From positions 1 through 64,000 of the forward strand of contig NZ_LQOW01000025.1 of NCBI RefSeq assembly GCF_002102185.1: a stretch of 64,000 nt of DNA, given 5' to 3'. Each line of letters opens with the position of its first letter. Within the stretch, counting starts at the first letter, position 1. Shown piece by piece: positions 10,046 to 20,900 of the stretch. The stretch is from Mycobacterium fragae (GTDB taxonomy: Bacteria; Actinomycetota; Actinomycetes; Mycobacteriales; Mycobacteriaceae). The position numbers and the translations under genes are program-made. The notes below the pieces were generated by a model. That model was not told where the DNA came from. It saw nothing but the letters and a program-made list of their open reading frames with translations, and did no database searches.

Positions 10046-10948
10046 CTATCCGAGAGTCGCCGCGACGTAGCTCATCTCGGCGAAGACGGCCATCATCTCG
10101 TCTTCCGGGAACTCAAATCCGTTGCGTTCCCAGAGTTCTTTGGCAGGGTGGGCGGTCACCTGCCAGCCGTGGCTGATGAGGTAGTCGATCACGACGCTGC
10201 GTTCGCCTTGATAGAACAGATCGGCGGCGTTGAGGTCGAAACCGTAGCGGCGCCAGCGCTCGCTGATCTGCTGTATTCGTTCATCGGAGAAGGCGTCTGG
10301 GTCTGGGACATGCTCGGTGGCAAGCCGGCTGCCCGGCGCGCTGAGCGCGGTGATGTTGTCGAACAGCTGGTCCTGCGCCTTTGGCGGCAGATAGGGTAAC
10401 AATCCCTCGGCACTCCACGCGGTGGGCTGATCGGCGTCAAATCCGCCCGCTCGCAGGGCGGCTGGCCAGTCGTCGCGCAGATCGATGCCGATCGCTCGGC
10501 GCTGCGCGGTCGGTGCGGCGCCGAGGTCGGCCAGCGTCTCCGTCTTGAAATCGATCACCTGCGGCTGGTCGATCTCGTAAACCGTGGTGCCGGCCGGCCA
10601 TGGCAGCCGGTAGGCCCTGGTGTCCAAGCCGGAGGCCAGGATCACCGCCTGCCGCACGCCGGCGTCGGCAGCAGCGGTGAAGAAGTCGTCGAAAAACCGT
10701 GTGCGGACTGTGATCTGCTCGGCGCGCTTTTTGCGATTCAGCAGCGGGTCGTCGTCCAGGTTGATCTCTCCGTCGATCAGCCGCACAAACGGCATCAGGC
10801 CCACCGCCCGGACCAGCGGTTCGGCCAACGGATCGTCGAGCAGGGCATCGGGGCCCTGCGACGCCAGTGCGCGGGAGGCCGCGACCATCGTCGCGGTCGC
10901 TCCGACGCTGTTGGCCAGATCCCAGCTGTCGTCATGGGTACGTGGCAT
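10046..10948 (-). CDS. Class I SAM-dependent methyltransferase, TIGR00027-type (paralogue 2)
   Basis: 300 residues from ATG 10948. Same architecture as its neighbours: [21 protein letters not shown] at the N-terminus, SAM motif [29 protein letters not shown], and [17 protein letters not shown]. Middle gene of the operon, 12 bases after paralogue 3 and 7 before paralogue 1. Divergence between the copies is well beyond a recent duplication. Confidence 0.9.
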   Translation of the reverse strand: MPRTHDDSWDLANSVGATATMVAASRALASQGPDALLDDPLAEPLVRAVGLMPFVRLIDGEINLDDDPLLNRKKRAEQITVRTRFFDDFFTAAADAGVRQAVILASGLDTRAYRLPWPAGTTVYEIDQPQVIDFKTETLADLGAAPTAQRRAIGIDLRDDWPAALRAGGFDADQPTAWSAEGLLPYLPPKAQDQLFDNITALSAPGSRLATEHVPDPDAFSDERIQQISERWRRYGFDLNAADLFYQGERSVVIDYLISHGWQVTAHPAKELWERNGFEFPEDEMMAVFAEMSYVAATLG

Positions 10949-10960
10949 CTGCGATAGCTC

Positions 10961-11896
10961 CTATTTCTTTTCGGTCAATACGCCGCTGACGTAGAGGCGG
11001 TCAGCGAATGGGAAGTCGTCTTCGATGGGCGGAAGTCCGTTGGCCGCGAACAGCTCTCGGATGGTGCTGCCGGACATCTGCCACCCGTGGTCGGAAAGAT
11101 AGTGAGCTGCCACGTTACGGTCGCCGAAGTAGATCAGCTCGGTCATGTCGAGATCGAGGCCGTGCCTGCGCCAGCGCTCGGCCGAGATCCGCATGTTTTC
11201 CTTGAGACGCTCCTGGTGGGCGGGATCGCGGTTGGGCGCGCTTTCGGTGGCGAACCGGCTGCCCGGCGCGCTGAGCGCGGTGACGGTGTCGAGCAGACGG
11301 TCCTGCGCTTCCGGTGGCAGGTAGCCCAACAGGCCCTCGGCGCTCCAGGCGGTGGGCTTATCGGGGTCGAAGCCCGCGGCGCGCAGCGCGGCCGGCCAGT
11401 CGTCGCGCAAATCGATGGCAACCGTGCGCCGGTCCACGGCGGGTTGGGCGCCGAGCTCGGCCAGAGTGCGTGATTTGAATTCGATGACCTGCGGCTGGTC
11501 GATCTCGTAAACCGTGGTGTCGGCCGGCCACGGCAAGCGGTAGGCGCGTGAATCCAGGCCCGACGCGAGGATCACCGCTTGGCGGATACCGGCCTGCATC
11601 GCGTCGAGGAAGAACTCGTCGAAGAATTTGGTGCGCACGGCCATGTTGTCGGTCATCCGGCGCATGTTCGCGGACGCGGCATCACCGTCCTCGTCGAGGT
11701 CGGCGGGGGACAACTCGCCGCTGACCAGCCGAGCGAACAGGTCCACGCCGACCGCCCGAACCAGCGGTTCGGCGAACGGATCGTTGATCAGGGGACGCTC
11801 GGATTTGGTCGCCATCGCGCGGGCGGCGGCGACCATCGTGGCGGTGACGCCGACGCTCGATGCCAGATCCCAGGTGTCGTCATCAGTGCGTGCCAT
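10961..11896 (-). CDS. Class I SAM-dependent methyltransferase, TIGR00027-type (paralogue 3)
   Basis: 311 residues from ATG 11896, which gives the family N-terminus [16 protein letters not shown]; a start at 11983 would add 29 residues with no family resemblance and cross the promoter element. SAM motif [16 protein letters not shown] and [13 protein letters not shown] are present. First gene of the three-methyltransferase operon. Its upstream region holds a 15-bp element also found before the fourth paralogue near 25.7 kb. Confidence 0.9.
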   Translation of the reverse strand: MARTDDDTWDLASSVGVTATMVAAARAMATKSERPLINDPFAEPLVRAVGVDLFARLVSGELSPADLDEDGDAASANMRRMTDNMAVRTKFFDEFFLDAMQAGIRQAVILASGLDSRAYRLPWPADTTVYEIDQPQVIEFKSRTLAELGAQPAVDRRTVAIDLRDDWPAALRAAGFDPDKPTAWSAEGLLGYLPPEAQDRLLDTVTALSAPGSRFATESAPNRDPAHQERLKENMRISAERWRRHGLDLDMTELIYFGDRNVAAHYLSDHGWQMSGSTIRELFAANGLPPIEDDFPFADRLYVSGVLTEKK

Positions 11897-11926
11897 TGCT
11901 AGCCCCTTCACGCGGCGGAAGCCAGA

Positions 11927-11946
11927 TTGATACTTAGCCAATATAA
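11927..11946 (-). promoter_or_regulatory. Promoter/operator element of the methyltransferase operon
   Basis: On the minus strand the sequence reads TATATT followed by TTGGCTAAGTATCAA, ending 31 bases before the ATG of paralogue 3. TATATT fits a TANNNT -10. The TTGnCTAAnTATCAA part recurs before the fourth methyltransferase at 25759-25773, next to TACCTT. The shared block suggests a common regulator bound at the transcription start. The regulator is unknown. Confidence 0.45.
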
Positions 11947-12009
11947 CAAGCCCTGGCCACTTTCCGCCAAACGCGTGTCTCACGCGGGCCGGGGCGGCAA
12001 CCTTGAGCC

Positions 12010-12786
12010 ATGGCCTACTCGGCAGCAGGACAGCGGGTGCTCATCACCGGCGCCTCGTCGGGACTGGGTGCCGCCCTGGCCAGGCAGCTGGCCGCCGGCG
12101 GTGCGAGGGTGGGCCTGGTCGCCCGCCGGCCGGATCGTCTGGCTGAAGTGCTGGCCGACTGTCGGCGGACCTCCCCGGATTCGAAGATGTGGGTTGCCGA
12201 TCTGGGCGACACCCCGGCGGTCGGTGAGCTGGCCTTGCAGGTGTGGGACGTCCTCGGCGGCATCGACGTCCTGGTCAACAACGCCGCGATCCCGAAACGC
12301 CGGCCGGTCGCCGAGTTGAAGCCCGACGAGGTCGAAACCGTCATGCGAGTCAACTTCTTCGCCCCGATGCGGCTGACCCTGGCGCTGTTGCCGCGGATGC
12401 TGGCACGTGGATCGGGCATGATCGTCAACGTGTCCAGTGTCGGCGGGCGGCTCGGAATAATCCACGAAACAGCGTACTGTGCAAGCAAATTCGCGCTGTG
12501 CGGCTGGAGCGAGTCGATCGCTGTGGACCTGCACGGCACCGGGATCTCGGTGAAGCTGATCGAGCCGGGCCCTGTCGACACCGAGATCTGGGACCAGCCC
12601 GGTAACGAGGAACCGCTCTACCAGGGACCGAAGGTGCCGGCGGACGAAGTGGCCTCCGGCATAATCGCGGCGCTGGGCAGCGAAGGCTTCGAGCATTATG
12701 TGCCCGACATGAAAGCAGTCGTCGACGCGAAAAACGCCGACCTCGACGCGTATATCGCCGGCGCAGCGGCCATGGCACCGCGATGA
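12010..12786 (+). CDS. Short-chain dehydrogenase/reductase
   Basis: 258 residues from ATG 12010. Classical SDR signatures: cofactor motif TGASSGLG (14-21), NNAA, catalytic Ser in NVSSVGG and YCASK (Tyr/Lys). The arginines after the second strand (VARRPDRL) favour NADP(H). It overlaps the following medium-chain dehydrogenase by four bases, so the two probably act on linked substrates. Divergent from the methyltransferase operon across 113 bp. Confidence 0.88.
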   Translation: MAYSAAGQRVLITGASSGLGAALARQLAAGGARVGLVARRPDRLAEVLADCRRTSPDSKMWVADLGDTPAVGELALQVWDVLGGIDVLVNNAAIPKRRPVAELKPDEVETVMRVNFFAPMRLTLALLPRMLARGSGMIVNVSSVGGRLGIIHETAYCASKFALCGWSESIAVDLHGTGISVKLIEPGPVDTEIWDQPGNEEPLYQGPKVPADEVASGIIAALGSEGFEHYVPDMKAVVDAKNADLDAYIAGAAAMAPR

Positions 12787-13997
12787 GGGCGCTGGTCTAC
12801 GGGGTGCCACCGGAGTCGGTCGACCGTCCCGACGACGCGCTCAAGTACAGTCCCGTCGCGCTGCAGCAGGTGCCGGAACCGCAGCTGCTGCACGACGATT
12901 GGGTGATCACCCGGCCCCGGCTGACCGGCATCTGCGGGTCGGACTCCAAGCAGATCCTGATGGATTTCGGCGAGGGCGACACCGACAACGCCATGGCCGC
13001 ATTCTGCTCGTTTCCTCAAGTCATGGGTCACGAGGTGGTGGCCGACGTGGTCGCGGTGGGCCCGAAGGCGCGCGGACTGGAGGTCGGTCAGCGCGTGGTG
13101 CTCAACCCCTGGCTGTCCTGCGGGCCGCGCGGCATCGAACCGCCTTGCCCCGCTTGCCAAAACGGCGATTACAGCCTGTGCTGGAGCTTTTGCGACGGCG
13201 ACATCAAACCCGGTATTCACACCGGGGTGTCGGCCGACGTGACCGGCGGATACGCGGAGCTGATGTCCGCTCACGACAGCATGTTGTTTGCGGTACCCGA
13301 GTCGGTGTCCGACGAGTCAGCGGTGTTCGCCGATCCGTTTTCGGTGTCGCTGCACGCGATCACCCGCCACCCGCCACCGCGATCGGGCCGGGTACTGGTG
13401 TACGGGGCCGGCTCGCTCGGGTTGTGCGCGCTGGCGATCCTGCGGGCGCTTTACCCGGACGTAGCGGTGGCGGTGATCGCACGTTTCGACGCGCAGGCCG
13501 ATTTGGCCCGCCGGTTCGGCGCCGCCAAGGTGCTGGCGCACGAGCCCCGGCTGGCCGTCATCGAAGAGCTGGTTGCCTGGGGCGGTGGACGGCTACACCA
13601 GCCGCTGCAGGGTCTGCCGATGGCGCATCCCGGCGCCGTCGACATCGTCTACGACACCGTCGGCAAGCCCGAGACCTTCGAAGTCGGAGTCCGGGTACTC
13701 AGGGCTCGCGGCACGTTGGTGAAGGCAGGTGTCCACGCGCCTGGCCGCTGGGAGTGGAGTCCGTTGTATTTCAAGGAGATCAGTTGGGTGGGCTCCAACG
13801 CCTTCGGGGTCGAGGACGTGGCGGGGGAGCGCAAACATGCGATCGCCCACTATCTCGACATAGTTGACGACGGTCGAATCGACTTGCGGCCCATGCTGAC
13901 TCACACCTTTAGGCTGGAGCAGTGGCGCGACGCCTTCCTCGCGATCGCCGGCCAGGGTACGAGCGGTGCCGTCAAGGTGGCGTTCGATCAGCGCTAG
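12783..13997 (+). CDS. Zinc-dependent medium-chain alcohol dehydrogenase
   Basis: 404 residues, ATGA overlap with the SDR. The catalytic-zinc signature is seen in RLTGICGSDSK and GHEVVADVVAVG. Structural-zinc-like cysteines sit in an expanded loop (PPCPACQNGDYSLCWSFC). The Rossmann motif is VYGAGSLGLCALAIL. The insert around residues 110-150 makes it longer than a standard 340-residue ADH. Substrate is unknown. Ends in a CTAG shared with the convergent gene. Confidence 0.85.
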   Translation: MRALVYGVPPESVDRPDDALKYSPVALQQVPEPQLLHDDWVITRPRLTGICGSDSKQILMDFGEGDTDNAMAAFCSFPQVMGHEVVADVVAVGPKARGLEVGQRVVLNPWLSCGPRGIEPPCPACQNGDYSLCWSFCDGDIKPGIHTGVSADVTGGYAELMSAHDSMLFAVPESVSDESAVFADPFSVSLHAITRHPPPRSGRVLVYGAGSLGLCALAILRALYPDVAVAVIARFDAQADLARRFGAAKVLAHEPRLAVIEELVAWGGGRLHQPLQGLPMAHPGAVDIVYDTVGKPETFEVGVRVLRARGTLVKAGVHAPGRWEWSPLYFKEISWVGSNAFGVEDVAGERKHAIAHYLDIVDDGRIDLRPMLTHTFRLEQWRDAFLAIAGQGTSGAVKVAFDQR

Positions 13998-15028
13998 GCC
14001 AGCGCGCCTCGGGATCCGATGATGGGCAGATCAATTGGGGTGATGACGCCCGGTTGAGTGTCGCACAGGAACGGGATGGCGTTGACGGCCGCGACGGCGG
14101 TGCTGTCCATCAACACGGTCATCACGTCCTCGCCGGGGTGGCCGAACCGGATCGTCGCGTCCACGTGTGGTTCACCTTCGATCACCATGCTGAAACCCTT
14201 GGGGTCGGTCCATTGTGGGTCGAGCGCGTCGTCGCTCATGGTCCAGCAGATGGCGAGCTCGACCACTGGGCGGCCGTCGCGATAGCCGCGATAGGTGCGG
14301 CGCTGGCCCCCGGCGGTGCCGACGGCGTAATCCACCCAGCCCAGATTCAGATCCCGGGTCAGTATGGCGGGCTCGACGAACGCCTCCTTGGAGTCGAGTT
14401 CGATGCCCAGCATCGTGGCGATCATGTCCAGCGTCTCGAAGTAGCCGAGGCCGTATCGTTGCTTCTCCGGGTCGAGCTGCGTCACCCGCTGACGGGGCGG
14501 TTTGCCGAATCCGAGGACCTTCCACACGTCTTGTACGGGATAGGTGGTGCAGTCCAATGTTTCGACGAGCTTGACGCTGTGCACCTTTCGGCACGCACCG
14601 GTGAGAAAGCCGGCGACGACGTTGATGAAGCCGGGCTCGAATCCCGTGCCCAGGAAGGTCGCCCGTCCCTGTTGCGCCGCCTCCTCGAGTGCGGGGAGTT
14701 CGGCCTGGTGATGCGTGCCGGTCAGGAAGTCGCCCGTGGTCACCACGTTGATGCCGCGGCGCAGCATCCTTTCCACCAGGTCGTAGTCGATGGCGCGGGG
14801 CATGTAGTTCACGCAGTCCGGCGCCAGGTCGAGCAGCGCATCGACATCGGTGGTCGCGGCGACTCCGATCTCGGATCGGTCCGCGAGTATGCCCGCATCG
14901 CGCCCCACCTTCTCCGAACCGAATGCGTAGACGCCGACGACGTCAAAGTCGTCACGGTCAAGCAGGATGCCGAGCGCGCGCTTTCCGATATTGCCGGTTG
15001 ACCACTGAACCACGCGGTAGGGCGCCAT
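13994..15028 (-). CDS. DapB-like NAD(P)H-dependent dehydrogenase (dihydrodipicolinate reductase family N-domain)
   Basis: 344 residues from ATG 15028 (MAPYRVVQWSTGNIGK); a start 12 codons upstream is possible. The N-terminal Rossmann motif STGNIGKRAL and the DapB-like layout (VVGVYAFGSEKVG, then NVVTTGDFLTG) resemble mycobacterial proteins labelled dihydrodipicolinate reductase or 2,4-diaminopentanoate dehydrogenase-like. It is not the true lysine-pathway DapB. The substrate is unknown. It converges on the alcohol dehydrogenase with a 4-nt stop overlap. Confidence 0.75.
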   Translation of the reverse strand: MAPYRVVQWSTGNIGKRALGILLDRDDFDVVGVYAFGSEKVGRDAGILADRSEIGVAATTDVDALLDLAPDCVNYMPRAIDYDLVERMLRRGINVVTTGDFLTGTHHQAELPALEEAAQQGRATFLGTGFEPGFINVVAGFLTGACRKVHSVKLVETLDCTTYPVQDVWKVLGFGKPPRQRVTQLDPEKQRYGLGYFETLDMIATMLGIELDSKEAFVEPAILTRDLNLGWVDYAVGTAGGQRRTYRGYRDGRPVVELAICWTMSDDALDPQWTDPKGFSMVIEGEPHVDATIRFGHPGEDVMTVLMDSTAVAAVNAIPFLCDTQPGVITPIDLPIIGSRGALA

Positions 15029-15045
15029 GCTGCTCCTTCGTACCG

Positions 15046-17906
15046 CTAATCGGGTGTTGGACAAGAGGCAGTCCGTCGCACCTGATCAATGACAGGACCC
15101 GCGAGGAGTTTTCGGTCGATGTTGGCGAGCGCATAGGACGTCGCTTCATCCATGGTCATTGCGGCTCCCTCACCGCGAAGCTCGCGTGCGCGCTGCTCGC
15201 CGAGCGCGGCTGCGACGAGATGACCGGTTTCGCGCAAGGCCGCCAGCACGAAGTTGTCGTTGATATCGGCCGGCGCGCGCTCTGAGGGCGAAGCGCCCTG
15301 GGGCATACGGCTGGCGTAACGGAAGATGGCATAGGCCGCGCCCTGTAAGACGCCGGCCACCTCGGGCCGATTCTCGGCGAAAGCCCTTGCGCAGAGCGCG
15401 AAGCAGGGCGCGGCCTGCAGTGGAGTCACATACCACCGCCACACGTACATCGTCCGGGCAGTCAAGGTCAGCGTGAGCTGCCAATCCCGGAGGCGGCCGG
15501 CTACCAGGCAGGCGGTAAGCAGACCCGAAGAGATCTCTTCGCCCGGTTTGCCGCTGAGGTGCAGGCTCTCGTTCAGCAGGTCTCTCGCCCGTTGCGGATC
15601 ATGTTCGGCCACGGCAAGTGCGAGCGAGTTCAGGCTCATCACGATGGCCCCGGGCATACCCGATCGTCGCGCCATGGCGACGGCTTGCTCGGCTCTTGTC
15701 GTTGTCTCCAGGCTCCGATCGCCCCCAGCAGAGCGCTGTTCACGCTGTTAGCGAGGTAAGTGGCGGCAAGCCCGGGATATCCGTCGGCATTGGCCAGCTC
15801 CGCGGCGTCAGCGAAACCCGCTACTGCGTCGGCGTAGGCACCAGCCGCCAGCGACACCATTCCCTGCACGTGGGGGACATCCATCTCGATCCGAGGACCT
15901 TGCGGCGCCCCGAGACGGCGCTCGGCCTCGAGTGCCTGGCGGCACAACTCGTCGACGGCGTCCCAGTCGCCGGCGGTGTACGCGTTATACGCCGCCACGA
16001 CAAGCACGCGTGGATACCCGGGTTCTTGATCGGCGCCGGGCAGGTCGAGCACTCGCGACGCGGGGATCCACAGCACTTCGCCGATTGCGCTTGCCGTCAC
16101 CTGCTGATGCGTTTGGTCGGCCACTAACCGCACGGCCAGCGCGGCGTCGCCGGCGTCGATGGCATTGGCGAGGGCTGCGCGGACGTTGTCCCGCTCGCGG
16201 ACGACCTGGCTGGCCCACAAAATCTGTTCGGGGCCGTAGTAGCGTTCGGCCGCTCGCGCCGACAGCGCGGCGTAATAGCGGCCATGCCGCATGAGCAGCG
16301 CGTCGGTCTCGCCGCAGGCGGCCAGCCGTTCCTCGCCGTACTGCCGGATCGTTTCCAGCAGGCGATATCGGGTGCCGTGGCCGTCGTCCTCCGCGACGAC
16401 GAGCGAACGGGCCACCAGACCGGCGACCAGATCTATGACTGCCTCCCGCTCGACGGGGCCGCCGCTGCAGACCTGCTCGATCGCCTCGAGCGCGCAGCCG
16501 CCCGTGAACACGGCCATGCGTGCCAGCAGGCGCTGCTCCGCGGTGTCGAGAAGCTCGTATGACCAGTCGATGGCCGCGCGCAGCGTCGCGTGCCGTTCGA
16601 CCGCGCCGCGCCGCCCACCTGCAAGCACCTGGAACCGTCGATTCAAGCGCAGGACGAGCTCGGCGGGGCTCAACGCGATGATCCTTGCCGCGGCCAGCTC
16701 GATGGCCAGCGGGACACCGTCGAGGCGCTGACAAATCTCCACCACCGCCCGCGCATTGCCTTGCGTCAGCACGAAGTCGGCCTTGACGTGCCGCGCCCTC
16801 TCGACGAACAGGCTGACGGCGTCCGTGCTCATCAGGCGCTCGAGGTCCTCGTCCGGCTCGCCTGTTGCCAGGGGAGGCAGCGCGATCAGCTGCTCGCCGT
16901 CGATCGCCATCCCTTCCCGACTCGTTGCCAGCACCACCACGCCAGGGCACGCGCGTTCTATGCGCGTTGCCAGTCGGGCAACCGCGCCCAGCAGATGTTC
17001 GCAGTTGTCGAGCACAAAGAGCAGCCGCTTTTGCGCCAGCATCTCGATGAGAGAGTCTTCCAGGGACGGCCCGCCACGGTTGGTCAGGTTGAACACCGCT
17101 GCGATCGCCTCGATCACGCCGTCGGGATCGCGTACCGGCGCCAGTTCGACCACCCATGAGCCATCGCGGTAGCGCGGCAGCAGGTCTGCGGCAACCTGGA
17201 GTGCCAGGCGGGTCTTGCCCACGCCACCCACTCCGGTAATCGTCACCACGCGCGACTCGTCTAGCGCGGAAATGACCTTGGCCACTTCGGATTTGCGCCC
17301 GATGAACGAGCTGACCTGAACCGGGAGGTTCCCGGGAAACGCGTCCAGACTTCGCAGCGGCGGGAACTCCTCTTCGGCACCCTCGCGGACAAGCTGGAAA
17401 ACCCTTGTGGGACGGCCTAGGTCGCGCAGGCGATGTTCACCGAGATCGATCAGTGTCATGCCCTCGGGCAATTGATCCCGCACCAGCACTTCGGTGGCGC
17501 CCGAGATGACGACCTGGCCACCGTGGGCGGCGGTCATCAACCGCGAGCAACGGTTGATCGGCAGGCTGGCGTAACCGCCGTCGTCGACGATGACCGCCTC
17601 GTCGGTATGCAGCCCGATCCGCGCCCTCAGCGGTTTGGGCGTGCGCCAAGGCTCGTCGCAAAGTGCCCGTTGGATCGCAGCTGCCGCCGAGATGGCGTCC
17701 CTCGCCGTCGCGAACGCGGCCGCCATCCCGTCGCCCATCCGGGCGAACACATAACCCTGGCTTGACGCAATGGCTTTCTCGAGGAGCTCGTCGTGGCGGA
17801 TCATGGCCACCTTCATCGCCTCGGGGGCCTGTTCCCACGAGCGGGTGGACCCTTCGAGGTCGGTGAGCAGGAAGGTCACCGTGCCCGATGGAAGCTGCCG
17901 GGCCAT
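15046..17906 (-). pseudogene. Frameshifted class III cyclase - STAND ATPase - TPR regulator
   Basis: The gene should start at ATG 17906 (MARQLPSGTVTFLLTDLEGSTR). It encodes a nucleotide-cyclase homology domain (metal aspartates in TDLEGSTR and MGDGMAAAF; SLPINRCSRL), then an NB-ARC/STAND ATPase (P-loop TGVGGVGKTRLAL, Walker B LLFVLDNCEHLL), then helical repeats. After NSALLG the frame runs into unrelated residues and ends near 15639. The correct C-terminus (AEQAVAMARRSGMPGAIV to the stop at 15046) continues in another frame. The break lies at or near a G5 run at 15722-15726 (C5 on the plus strand). One extra base or two fewer restores a single frame of about 950 residues. It could be a true mutation, phase-variable tract or sequencing error. 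No LuxR domain is seen at the end. Confidence 0.8.
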
Positions 17907-17979
17907 GAGCTCCGAGCGTACGGGTGGGGCCACCGCGCTATACGTGCTTTCGCTGATGATTTGCCCTACCGAGTCGCCA

Positions 17980-17993
17980 ATGCTGGCTAGCAT
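17980..17993. promoter_or_regulatory. Near-palindrome between divergent cyclase-STAND genes
   Basis: ATGCTGGCTAGCAT: five-base arms ATGCT/AGCAT are perfect and the centre differs by two bases. It lies at the plus-strand start region and 74 bp upstream of the minus-strand start. It could be an operator shared by both genes, or chance, since it also contains start codons in both directions. Confidence 0.3.
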
Positions 17994-20900
17994 GAGCGAA
18001 CGCGCGGACACGCCGCCGGTGAACTGGAGCGACCTAGGCGTGAGCGATTTGCTGCCAACGGGAACCGTGACGTTGCTTCTGGCCGACGTCGAGGGCTCCA
18101 CGCGCCTGTGGGAGACCGAACCCGAGCAGATGACCGCCGCACTTGCGCGCCTGGATCACGCGCTCGCGGAGAGCGTCGCCGCCCATCACGGAGTGCGGCC
18201 GGTCGAACAGGGCGAGGGCGACAGCTTTGTGCTCGCGTTCGCCCAAGCGTCTGATGCGGTGGAGTGCGCCCTCGAGTTGCAGCGGGCGCCGCTGGCGCCG
18301 ATAAGGCTGCGCATCGGCGTGCATACCGGCCAGGTGCAATTGCGCGACGAAGGCAACTACGCCGGGCCGACCATCAACAGGACCGCACGGCTGCGCGATC
18401 TGGCGCACGGCGGCCAGACTGTGCTGTCCGGCGCGACTGAGCAGCTGGTTGTCGACTGGCTGCCCGCTGATGCTTGGTTGACTGACCTGGGTACCCATCC
18501 GCTGCGTGACCTGCCCCGGCCGGAACGGGTCGTGCAGCTCTGCCATCCCGATCTTCGCAACGAGTTCCCGCCCTTGCGTACGGGCAAAAGCATTGAGGTG
18601 GTTAACCTTCCGGCGCAACTAACCAGCTTCGTTGGCCGCGACGCGCAGATCAGTGAGGTACGAAAGCTTTTGGCCGATAACCGGCTTGTGACGTTGACGG
18701 GTGCGGGTGGCGCCGGCAAGACGCGACTCGCGGTCGAGATTGCAGCGCGTTTCGCGGCCGATTTCCGCGATGGTGTGCGGTATGTCGACTTGGCGCCGAT
18801 CACCCATCCGGCAGTTGTGCCGGTCGCGGTGGCTCGTGCCCTTGGGCTACCCGATCAGCCCGGCCGCTCGACAACGGACACCCTGGTCCGGTTCATCGGC
18901 GATCGCCAGCTGCTGATCGTGCTCGACAACTGCGAACATCTGCTCGACGCAACGTCATCGCTGACGGTTGAGCTGTTGGGTGCATGCGCGGGTTTGAGGC
19001 TGCTGGCGACTAGTCGCGAGCCCACTGGGGTTGCCGGTGAAGTGACGTTCCTGGTGCCGTCGCTGTCGCTGGCCGACGAAGCCATCGAGTTGTTCGCCGA
19101 CCGCGCCCGTCGCGTCCGGCCGGACTTCACGGTGACCGATGACAACGTCGCCGCACTGACGGAGATCTGCCGGCGTCTGGACGGCATGCCATTGGCCATT
19201 GAGTTGGCGGCGGCGCGAGTGCGCGCATTGTCGTTGAATGAGATAGTCAGCGGTCTGCACGACCGGTTCCGCCTTTTGACCGGTGGTGCGCGTACCGCGG
19301 TGCGTCGACAGCAGACGCTGCGAGCATCGGTGGAGTGGTCGCATGCATTGCTGACCGAACCCGAGCGCATCCTGTTCCGCCGACTAGCGGTGTTTATGGG
19401 TGGGTTCGACCTTGACGCGGCCGAAGCCATCGCCGGCGGCGCAGACGTGGAGCACTATCAGATCCTCGACCAGCTCGCCTCGCTTGTCGACAAGTCACTC
19501 GTCGTAGTCGAAAGCACCGGTGGCGCAACCCGATACCGGTTCCTCGAGACGGTGCGCCAGTATGCGTTGGAGAAGCTCGGGGAGTCCGGCGAAGCCGACG
19601 AAGTTCGCAGCCGCCACCGTGACCACTACGTTTCGGTGGCGGCTTTGCTCGACGACCCAGCCCGTACCGAATACGAGCGGCGCCTGGAGCAAGCCGAAAT
19701 CGAGATCGACAACCTTCGCGCCGCTTTCGCGTGGAGTCGCGAAAACGGCGATGCGGAACAGGCATTGCAGCTCGTGTCATCACTGCAGCCGCTCTGGCTC
19801 GCACGTGGCCGGATTCAGGAAGGGTTGAGCTGGTTTAATGCCGTCCACCCGAACGCGACGTCTGACCAAGAGGTGATCTCCCCGGTGTGCGTGCGTGCGC
19901 TCGCCGACAAGGTTGTGCTCGACGGATGGGTAGGCATCTACAACATGGCTGAGGCTGAACAGGCGCTGGCCGTCGCGCGTCAACTCGATGATCCGGCGCT
20001 ACTGGCCCGAGCGTTGTATGCGTACGGCAGCGCCTCGGTTTTCCAAGCCGAAGTGGCCCGACCGTACTTCGCCGAGGCGATCGGACTGGCCCGCGCCCTG
20101 GGTGACCGCTGGAGGCTGAGCCAGATCCTCGCCCGGCAGGCACACATGGCGTTCGTCGCAGGTGACCCTGTCGAGGTCCGCGCGACCGCTGAAGAAGGGC
20201 GCCAACTCGCCGACGCGATCGGTGACCGGTTCGAATCGCGGCAGTGTCGGTGGCGGCTCTCCGCGGCACAGTTCATGCAAGGCGATCTGGTTGAAGCGAT
20301 CGCAGAGTTACGCGACTTGTTGGCTGCAGCCGAGGCCGATCACGACGAGATGTTGCGGGTCACCATCCTATTCATCCTGCCCCACTGGCTGGCATACCAC
20401 GGTGAGGCTCACGAGGCTCGGCGCGCGGCCGATGCGGCCATCGAGGCCGCCGCGGGCCTCGGCGATCTTTACATGGGTGCCAGTTACACCGCATTGGTCG
20501 TGGTCGCCCTGGCCGCCGGCGACGTCGCACTGGCGGCGGAGGCGGCTGACGCCGCCTGGTCCTGCATGGGCGGCTTGCGCGAGGCCGCGGCAATAAACAT
20601 GACGTACCACGCCCAGGCAGCAATGGCGCGCGGTGACCTCACTGCGGCCCAACGGTTTGCGGATGAGGCTGTCGCCACAATGACCGGATACTGGCTGGCT
20701 TATGCGCTGGCCATCCGGGCCCGCGTGGCGATCGCGCGGGGGGCGCCGGATGAGGCCGAACGTGACGCCCATGAAGCTCTTGCGGCGGCCGTCAGGGCTA
20801 AAGCGTATCTAGGCGTTCCGCACAATCTCGAGTGCCTCGCAGCTGTGGCCACCGATGCCGGCCGTCGTGCGGAAGCCGCACGGCTTTTCGGCGCCGCAGA

